Shown one piece after another: positions 7,000 to 11,778 of a DNA stretch of 11,778 nt. Source of the stretch: Trueperaceae bacterium (GTDB lineage: Bacteria; Deinococcota; Deinococci; Deinococcales; Trueperaceae); assembly GCA_011390455.1 (NCBI GenBank), contig JAABSI010000090.1:1-11778 (forward strand), given 5' to 3'. Within the stretch, counting starts at the first letter, position 1; every line of letters begins with the position of its first letter. The notes beneath the pieces are model-generated. The model had not been told where the DNA came from and did no database searches. It saw nothing but the letters and a program-made list of their open reading frames with translations. Both the position numbers and the translations under genes were made by a program.

Positions 7000-7506
7000 T
7001 CAGGCGTCCGGACCCGGGAGGTCGTCGTCGCCGATCGCGGCGACGGGCGGCGCCGTGCGCTCGCTCGGCAGGGCGTCGAGGGCGCGGAGGAACGCGGTCA
7101 GCTGCCCCCGGAGCTGTTCGCGAACGAGCGCCTGGCTCCGCTCCAGCCGCGCCAGCTCGGCTTCCGCCCCCCGCACCGTGTCGCGCGCCTGGCGGACCGC
7201 GGCCTGCGCCTCCTCCCGCGCGCTGGCCTTGATGAGTTCGGCCTCGCGCCGGGCGAGGTCCTTCATCTCGGTGCCGATGCGTTCCGCCGCGATCACGGCG
7301 CGCTTGAGCTCGGCCTCGGCCTCGCGCAGGTCGTCGATCTCGGCCGCCCGTTCGTCGAGGTCGTCGCGCAGCGCGCGGTTCTCGCGCAGCAGCGCCTCTT
7401 GACCGCGGGCGACGCGCTCCAGGAAGGCACGCACGCTCGCCTTGCGGTACCCGACCGCGGCGCTCTCGAACGTAGCGTGCTCGATGTCGAGCGGCGTCAA
7501 GTCCAT
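7000..7506 (-). CDS. divIVA: DivIVA-like cell division/polarity protein
   Basis: DivIVA proteins bind curved membrane and organise poles, septum placement and chromosome segregation. The 168-residue product opens with the typical lipid-binding domain: MDLTPLDIEHATF, then GYRKASVRAFLERV (19-32). From about residue 33 to 140 it is a long charged heptad-rich coiled coil, followed by a short Pro/Asp-rich tail. It has no membrane segment. It is short compared with many DivIVA proteins, with little beyond one coiled coil, so it may act in chromosome or septum placement with partners that supply other functions. The ATG follows AAGGAG by five bases, and the start lies inside the end of yggS (10-base overlap). 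Neighbouring YggS is a classic partner in division gene clusters. Confidence 0.85.
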   Translation of the reverse strand: MDLTPLDIEHATFESAAVGYRKASVRAFLERVARGQEALLRENRALRDDLDERAAEIDDLREAEAELKRAVIAAERIGTEMKDLARREAELIKASAREEAQAAVRQARDTVRGAEAELARLERSQALVREQLRGQLTAFLRALDALPSERTAPPVAAIGDDDLPGPDA

Positions 7507-8171
7507 GCAGGCTCCTTCGGAGGCGGGTCCGCGGGTTCGAACGCTGCGCGTCCGACCCGCACCCACGTGGCGCCCTCCTCGATGGCGACCTCGAGGTCGC
7601 CGCTCATGCCCATCGACGTGCGCCCGAAGGCGTGTCGATCGGCCAGGTCGCGCAGCGTCCGGAAGACCGGCCGCGCCTCCTCGGGGTCGTCGGCGTAGGG
7701 CGCGATCGTCATCAACCCCTCCAAGCGAACGTGGGCGAGCGAGCCCACGTGGCGGGCGAGCTCCGCGACCGCGTCCGGAGGGATCCCGTACTTCTGCGCC
7801 TCGCCGGCGACGTTGACCTGCAGCAGCACGGGGAAGACGTGGTCGCGCCGCGCGCCCTCGGCCTCGAGGGCGTCCGCGAGGCGCTCCGAATCGACCGAGT
7901 GGATCAACGCGAAGGGCGTGCAGAAGCGCACCTTGTTCGTCTGCAGGTGGCCGACCAGGTGCCAGGCCACGTCGGGGCCGAGCGCCTCGGCCTTGCCCTG
8001 CCACTCCTGCACCCGGTTCTCGCCCAGGTCGCGGTGGCCGTGGTCGAGCAGCGCGCGGCGCACCTCGTCCGCCCCGTGCCCCTTCGTGACGGCGACGAGG
8101 GTCACGCCGGACGGGTCGCGACCGGCGGCCGAGCACGCGCGCTCGATGCGGCGGTGCACGTCGGCCAGCAT
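7497..8171 (-). CDS. yggS: YggS/PROSC-family pyridoxal phosphate homeostasis protein
   Basis: This family binds PLP on an alanine-racemase-like TIM barrel without known catalytic activity and keeps free PLP and amino-acid pools balanced. The 224-residue product has the PLP lysine in LVAVTKG (Lys30), then LGENRVQE (49-56), WHLVGHLQTNK (70-80), GLMTIAPY (152-159) and SMGMSGD (186-192), all family hallmarks. Length is normal. The ATG lies 3 bases after the pnp stop and no Shine-Dalgarno site is visible, so translation is probably coupled to pnp. The gene end overlaps divIVA. In many bacteria yggS/ylmE precedes sepF, ylmG, ylmH and divIVA; here those intermediates are absent and yggS abuts divIVA directly. 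Confidence 0.93.
   Translation of the reverse strand: MLADVHRRIERACSAAGRDPSGVTLVAVTKGHGADEVRRALLDHGHRDLGENRVQEWQGKAEALGPDVAWHLVGHLQTNKVRFCTPFALIHSVDSERLADALEAEGARRDHVFPVLLQVNVAGEAQKYGIPPDAVAELARHVGSLAHVRLEGLMTIAPYADDPEEARPVFRTLRDLADRHAFGRTSMGMSGDLEVAIEEGATWVRVGRAAFEPADPPPKEPAWT
7512..7517 (-). promoter_or_regulatory. Shine-Dalgarno site of divIVA
   Basis: On the minus strand AAGGAG lies five bases before the divIVA ATG at 7506. It sits within the 3' end of yggS and fixes the divIVA start inside a longer open frame. Confidence 0.75.
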
Positions 8172-8174
8172 CGA

Positions 8175-9074
8175 CTAGAGCTCGGGGAGGACGGCGCGGA
8201 CCAGCGCCCGGAAGCGATCGCCGACCCGGGCCGCCATCGCGAGGACCTCGTCGCCGGTCGCGTGCTCCGCGCCGTCGGGGACGGCGCGGTCGGTGACGGT
8301 GGACAGCCCGAGGACGCGCATGCCGAGCGAGCGGGCGACGGTGACCTCGTGGACCGTCGACATCCCGATGGCGTCCGCCCCCCAGGCCCGGAACATCCGC
8401 AACTCGGCGCGGGTGGCGTAGGCAGGGCCGGCGATCGCGAGGTAGACGCCTTCGCGCAAGGTCAGGTCGAGCCGGCGTGCGGCGCGGCGCGCGACCTCAA
8501 GGTAGGCGGGGTCGTAGGCGTCGAAGGTCACGGGGAACCGGGGCCCCAGGCCGTCGGCCGGCCCGGTGAGGGCGTGGTCGAAGGTGTGGTTGACGAAGTC
8601 GAGCTGGAGCATCAGGTCGCCGGCCGCCCAGTGCGGGTCGAGGCCGCCGCAGGCGTTCGAGACGACCAGGCGTTCGGCGCCGAGGGCGTGCATCACGCGG
8701 ATCGGGAAAGCGCAGGTCGCCGCGGTGTAGCCCTCGTAGGCATGCAGGCGCCCCTGCATGGCGACCACGCGGCGCCCGTCCAGGCGCCCGAGCACGAAGC
8801 GTCCGGCGTGCCCGGGGGCCGTCGAGGCGGGCATGCCCGGCACGTCGCCGTAGGGCACCGCAACGGCTCCTTCGATCGCTTCGGCGAGCGGCCCGAGGCC
8901 GCTGCCCAGCACGAGGGCCACCTCGGGACCGTGGCGCGCCAGGTCGGGGTCGAGGCCGGGCGTGGCGAGCAGCTCCGCGGCGGCGGCGCGGGCCCAGCGC
9001 ACCGCCTCGGGGCCGACGTGGGCGGCGGAGCCGCTGGGCGCCCGAGCGGGATCGTTGGCGGCTGAGGACGTCAT
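8175..9074 (-). CDS. punA: Trimeric-type purine nucleoside phosphorylase
   Basis: The enzyme splits purine nucleosides with phosphate to free base and ribose-1-phosphate in salvage. The 299-residue product belongs to the PNP/MTA-phosphorylase family of trimers: GSGLG (57-61, phosphate loop), GHAGRFVLG (88-96), MQGRLHAYEGY (106-116, Arg109 and His111 for phosphate), NACGG (140-144) and AIGMSTVHEV (235-244). Two base-specificity positions differ from the usual 6-oxopurine enzyme. The usual YET glutamate is Ala220 (YATRAE), and the usual asparagine (human Asn243) is Asp262 (STVTDRA). Aspartate there is associated with accepting adenine-type bases, so inosine/guanosine preference should not be assumed. 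The first 20 or so residues look disordered. The gene heads a tight operon with yggS and divIVA. A TACGAT element six bases before the ATG suggests a leaderless mRNA. Confidence 0.92.
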   Translation of the reverse strand: MTSSAANDPARAPSGSAAHVGPEAVRWARAAAAELLATPGLDPDLARHGPEVALVLGSGLGPLAEAIEGAVAVPYGDVPGMPASTAPGHAGRFVLGRLDGRRVVAMQGRLHAYEGYTAATCAFPIRVMHALGAERLVVSNACGGLDPHWAAGDLMLQLDFVNHTFDHALTGPADGLGPRFPVTFDAYDPAYLEVARRAARRLDLTLREGVYLAIAGPAYATRAELRMFRAWGADAIGMSTVHEVTVARSLGMRVLGLSTVTDRAVPDGAEHATGDEVLAMAARVGDRFRALVRAVLPEL

Positions 9075-9080
9075 GGCGGC

Positions 9081-9086
9081 ATCGTA
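9081..9086 (-). promoter_or_regulatory. Probable -10 element of pnp-yggS-divIVA (leaderless)
   Basis: On the minus strand TACGAT (9086 to 9081) is followed by six bases and then the pnp ATG at 9074. There is no Shine-Dalgarno site in the gap and no convincing -35 hexamer. The element sits in the 66-base divergent spacer shared with bamA. Confidence 0.6.
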
Positions 9087-9127
9087 GCAAGCACCGCAGC
9101 GGCCGGGCTTCTCACGGTGCGCACGGG

Positions 9128-9133
9128 TAGACT
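9128..9133 (+). promoter_or_regulatory. Probable -10 element of bamA (leaderless)
   Basis: TAGACT fits TAnnnT and lies seven bases before the bamA ATG at 9141. The intervening bases CCATCCC lack any Shine-Dalgarno match. The -35 region is not recognisable. Confidence 0.58.
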
Positions 9134-9140
9134 CCATCCC

Positions 9141-11778
9141 ATGCGTTCCCTTCTTCTCATCGCCGTGCTCGTCCTCTGCGGCGGCGCGGTGTTCGCCCAA
9201 GCCTCCACGCCCGCCGTGCGCGGCCCCCTCGTCGAGGTGCGCGTCGACGGCACCACCGCGTTCGCCGACATCGTGCGCACGGTCGTCGCCGCACGGCGCG
9301 GCACCGCCGCCGAGCGGGTCGACCTCGAGGCGGAGCGGAACCGGGTGTACGCCCTCGGGACCTTCGCCGAGGTCTCGGTGGCGCTCGAGGACCGCGGCGC
9401 CGGGCCGGTGCTCGTCGTGCGGGTGCGCGAGAACCCGCAGATCGCCGAGGTCGAGGTCGTCGGCGGCACCTTGTTGGACGGACCCCAGCTTCGCGACGCG
9501 ATCGTCGCCGAGCACCTGCTCGATCCGGGGCGGATCCTGAACGTGTTGCGGGCCGACGAGGCGATCGCGACGCTCCAGGCCATCCACCGCTCCGTGGGGG
9601 TTCCGTTCGACGTGGGGGTGCGCCTCGACCTGATCCCGGACGCGAGCGCCGGTACCGATGCGAACGGTCGCACGCCGGTGCGGGTCGTCTACACGATCGA
9701 CGAGGCGGCGCCGCTGCGCAGCGTCGTCTTCGGCGACTCCACGGTCCTCGACGAGGCGGAGCTCGAACGGGTCTTCGACCGCGTCGCGTCCCAGGACACC
9801 TTCGACTTCGCCGATTACCGGGCGGCCGTCGACGCGGTCTCGCTTCGCTACGCCGCCGAGGGGTACCGGCAGAGCGGGGTCGACCTCGAGCGCTCGACGC
9901 TCACCAACGGGATCCTCACGGTGCGCTTCCGCGAGCTCCGGATCGCGGCGTTCGACACGGTCGCGGTCGGGGTCGATCCCGGCGACCTGTCGCTGGGCGT
10001 CGGCGACCTGTTCAACTACGACGTGTTGCTCGAGGACGTCCGGCGGCTCGCCGAAGGGCGCTCCTCGGACGTCCGCATCGAGACCCTGGCCACCGCGTCG
10101 GGCGCCGTGCGCGTCCGCTTCGTGGTCGGCGCCCCCGACACCGCCGGTCCGGTGCGCGAGGTCGTCATCGAGGGGAACACGCGCCTCTCGGACGAGGAGC
10201 TCGCCGCGGGCTTCGCCCTGCAAGAGGGCGACACGTTCACCTCGGCGCTCGCGGACGAGGACTTCCGCAGCATTCGGGCCGCCTACGAGGCGATCGGGGT
10301 CGTCATCGAGGCTGCGCCCGAGTACAACTACCTCGACGGTACGTACGTCCAACGCATCACGGAGCTGCGGATCGCGGGCTACGAGATCGTCTACGACGGG
10401 GCGCCCGGGCGCACCGTGGAGCGCGTGATCACGCGCTACCTGCCGCCCGCCGGCGAGCTCGTCGACCTGGGCCGCATCGACGACGGCCTCCGCTCGCTCG
10501 CTCGCCTCGGCGTCGTCACCCCGGTGAACCGCCTGCTCGTCCCGACCGACGTCCCCGGCGAGGTGGTCGTCGAGGTCATCGTGCGCGCGAACTCCACCGG
10601 TCTGCTGCAACCGGGCGCCCAGTACAGCACCGAGACCGGCTTCTCGGCGAGCGTGGCGTTCTCGGAGTCGAACCTCTTCGGCCTCGCCCACGCGCTCTCG
10701 GCGGAGCTCCAGCTGTTGACGAGCGACCTCGGGTTGCTCGTCGGCGGCAGCGTGCGCTACGCCATCCCATGGCTCGACCTGCCCGTCGCGGACCTCCAGG
10801 AGGTCCCGACGAGCGTTTCGCTCACCCTGTTCTCGGTCGTCGACGTCAACCAACCGCTCTCGATCGACGGTGCCCTGACCGCGACCCTCCCGGGGCTGGC
10901 CGTGCGCCCCGAGACGCTCGTGCCGATCGGTGAGTACATGGCTCGCTCCTCGGGGATCGGGTTCTCGGTCGGACGGCGGGTGCTGCCGAACACCGACCTC
11001 GTGGTGAGCGCCCGGGGGACCTACGATCAGTACGCGCTGGAACCGGCTCGCGAGGAGTGCGCCATCGATGCGGACGGCGACGTCACGAACGCCGACCGCT
11101 GCGCGCTGCCGCCGGCGATCGCGCTCGAGTACCTGCCGCAGGGGGGCTTGAGCGCCTTCACGTCCGCCGCGCTCACCTACGACGACCGCGACAGCCCCGC
11201 CTTCCCGCGCGAGGGCCTCGCCGCGACCGCGTCGTACGGCTTCGGATGGGGCAACGACCAGCGCGATGCCGTGACCGGTGCGGCGCTGCCCTACACGTAC
11301 CAGCAGATCCAGGCGGGCGTGAAGACCTACGTCGCCCTCGCGGACGTGTTCGCGGGCGTCGAGGATCGCAACCACGTCTTCGCGGTGCGCCTCAACGGCG
11401 GCATCCAGTTCGGCGAGGACTACCCGGCGAGCCGTCGCTTCCGCGTCGGTCGCGTCCCCGTCGAGGCGACCGAGATCCGCGGGTACGTCGACACCGACTT
11501 CGACCTCACGCGTTCCTACCTGACGTCCTCGGTGGAGTACCGCTACGATTTCGGGTTCTCCACGGTCGCGACCGAGACCGTCATCGGCATCCTGTTCGCC
11601 GACCTGGCCTACGTCTCCGACGTACCCGGGTTCGCTTCCTGGCAAGCGCCGCCCTTCGCGAGCGCGGGCTTCGGCGTGCAGATCAACCTCGGCTTCGGCG
11701 GCGTCTCCCTGCCGGCGCTGCGGTTCGATTACGGCTTCAGCGAGCGCAACCCGGGCGGCGTCTTCGCCTTCCGCGTCG
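9141..11778 (+). CDS. bamA: Outer-membrane assembly factor BamA (Omp85), 3' end cut by window
   Basis: BamA folds and inserts beta-barrel proteins into the outer membrane. The 879 residues in the window begin with a signal peptide (LLLIAVLVLCGGAVFAQ, cut near residue 20). A periplasmic part of POTRA repeats follows: I count five or six, at about 29-97, 100-188, 190-267, 268-330 (weak), 336-410 and 412-483. The beta-barrel runs from about 490 to the end. Diagnostic barrel motifs are LTYDDRDSPAFPREG (678-692) and the lid-loop motif IRGY (779-782). The last residues, NPGGVFAFRV, read as the final strand, so only a few residues and the stop are probably missing. Cys640 and Cys654 bracket an acidic loop in a predicted extracellular turn. 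The six-repeat count would exceed the five of E. coli BamA. A TamA-like Omp85 role is possible but less likely given the length. Confidence 0.92.
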   Translation, partial: MRSLLLIAVLVLCGGAVFAQASTPAVRGPLVEVRVDGTTAFADIVRTVVAARRGTAAERVDLEAERNRVYALGTFAEVSVALEDRGAGPVLVVRVRENPQIAEVEVVGGTLLDGPQLRDAIVAEHLLDPGRILNVLRADEAIATLQAIHRSVGVPFDVGVRLDLIPDASAGTDANGRTPVRVVYTIDEAAPLRSVVFGDSTVLDEAELERVFDRVASQDTFDFADYRAAVDAVSLRYAAEGYRQSGVDLERSTLTNGILTVRFRELRIAAFDTVAVGVDPGDLSLGVGDLFNYDVLLEDVRRLAEGRSSDVRIETLATASGAVRVRFVVGAPDTAGPVREVVIEGNTRLSDEELAAGFALQEGDTFTSALADEDFRSIRAAYEAIGVVIEAAPEYNYLDGTYVQRITELRIAGYEIVYDGAPGRTVERVITRYLPPAGELVDLGRIDDGLRSLARLGVVTPVNRLLVPTDVPGEVVVEVIVRANSTGLLQPGAQYSTETGFSASVAFSESNLFGLAHALSAELQLLTSDLGLLVGGSVRYAIPWLDLPVADLQEVPTSVSLTLFSVVDVNQPLSIDGALTATLPGLAVRPETLVPIGEYMARSSGIGFSVGRRVLPNTDLVVSARGTYDQYALEPAREECAIDADGDVTNADRCALPPAIALEYLPQGGLSAFTSAALTYDDRDSPAFPREGLAATASYGFGWGNDQRDAVTGAALPYTYQQIQAGVKTYVALADVFAGVEDRNHVFAVRLNGGIQFGEDYPASRRFRVGRVPVEATEIRGYVDTDFDLTRSYLTSSVEYRYDFGFSTVATETVIGILFADLAYVSDVPGFASWQAPPFASAGFGVQINLGFGGVSLPALRFDYGFSERNPGGVFAFRV

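Noticed and set aside
9117..9124. Palindrome GTGCGCAC upstream of bamA
   Set aside because: Eight bases only, with no extension of the arms; expected often by chance in DNA of this composition.
9075..11645. Very long minus-strand open frame continuing upstream of pnp, antisense to bamA
   Set aside because: It is the GC-rich shadow of bamA: composition is repetitive Arg/Val/Asp/Gly with no fold or motif, while the plus strand encodes a clear Omp85 protein. The pnp ATG at 9074 with its own -10-like element sets the true start.

Overview
This window is very GC-rich, densely coding DNA from a bacterium with a Gram-negative-type outer membrane: it carries a BamA/Omp85 barrel protein plus exported dehydrogenase and cytochrome genes. 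It also has a DivIVA-like protein, SufU as the Fe-S partner and promoter elements of the TAnnnT type placed directly before start codons. That mixture fits Deinococcota best, perhaps a Trueperaceae-like lineage. The placement is an inference from gene content, not a measured phylogeny. No tRNA, rRNA, CRISPR array, insertion sequence or other mobile element was seen.

Layout. Bases 1-138 hold no recognisable gene. From 139 to 2057 on the plus strand lie a secreted PQQ-type sugar dehydrogenase (GSDH family) and a small secreted cytochrome c, separated by a strong hairpin. From 5167 down to 2077 on the minus strand lie recF and an overlapping 681-residue protein. That protein joins a DciA/DUF721 replication domain and a Cys4 zinc motif to GAF-like segments and an intact HD-GYP c-di-GMP phosphodiesterase. 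From 5247 to 6991 on the plus strand lies sufS-sufU, a cysteine desulfurase with its zinc-containing sulfur acceptor. From 9074 down to 7000 on the minus strand lies a compact operon: purine nucleoside phosphorylase, YggS-type PLP-homeostasis protein and DivIVA. From 9141 to the window end on the plus strand lies bamA, cut off a few residues before its expected C-terminus.

How the genes work together. The dehydrogenase-cytochrome pair looks like a periplasmic oxidation step feeding electrons to respiration. recF with the DciA fusion suggests a replication/repair unit physically tied to second-messenger signalling; this is the most unusual object in the window. sufSU mobilises sulfur for Fe-S clusters. 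The pnp-yggS-divIVA operon joins nucleoside salvage, PLP homeostasis and cell division or polarity, and it runs divergently from outer-membrane assembly.

Regulation. The four genes that begin divergent units (recF, sufS, pnp, bamA) each have a TAnnnT -10-like hexamer 5-7 bases before the start codon and no clear Shine-Dalgarno sequence, as expected for leaderless mRNAs. Downstream or internal genes instead use Shine-Dalgarno sites (cytochrome c, sufU, divIVA) or translational coupling. Two adjoining inverted repeats occupy the recF-sufS divergent promoter.
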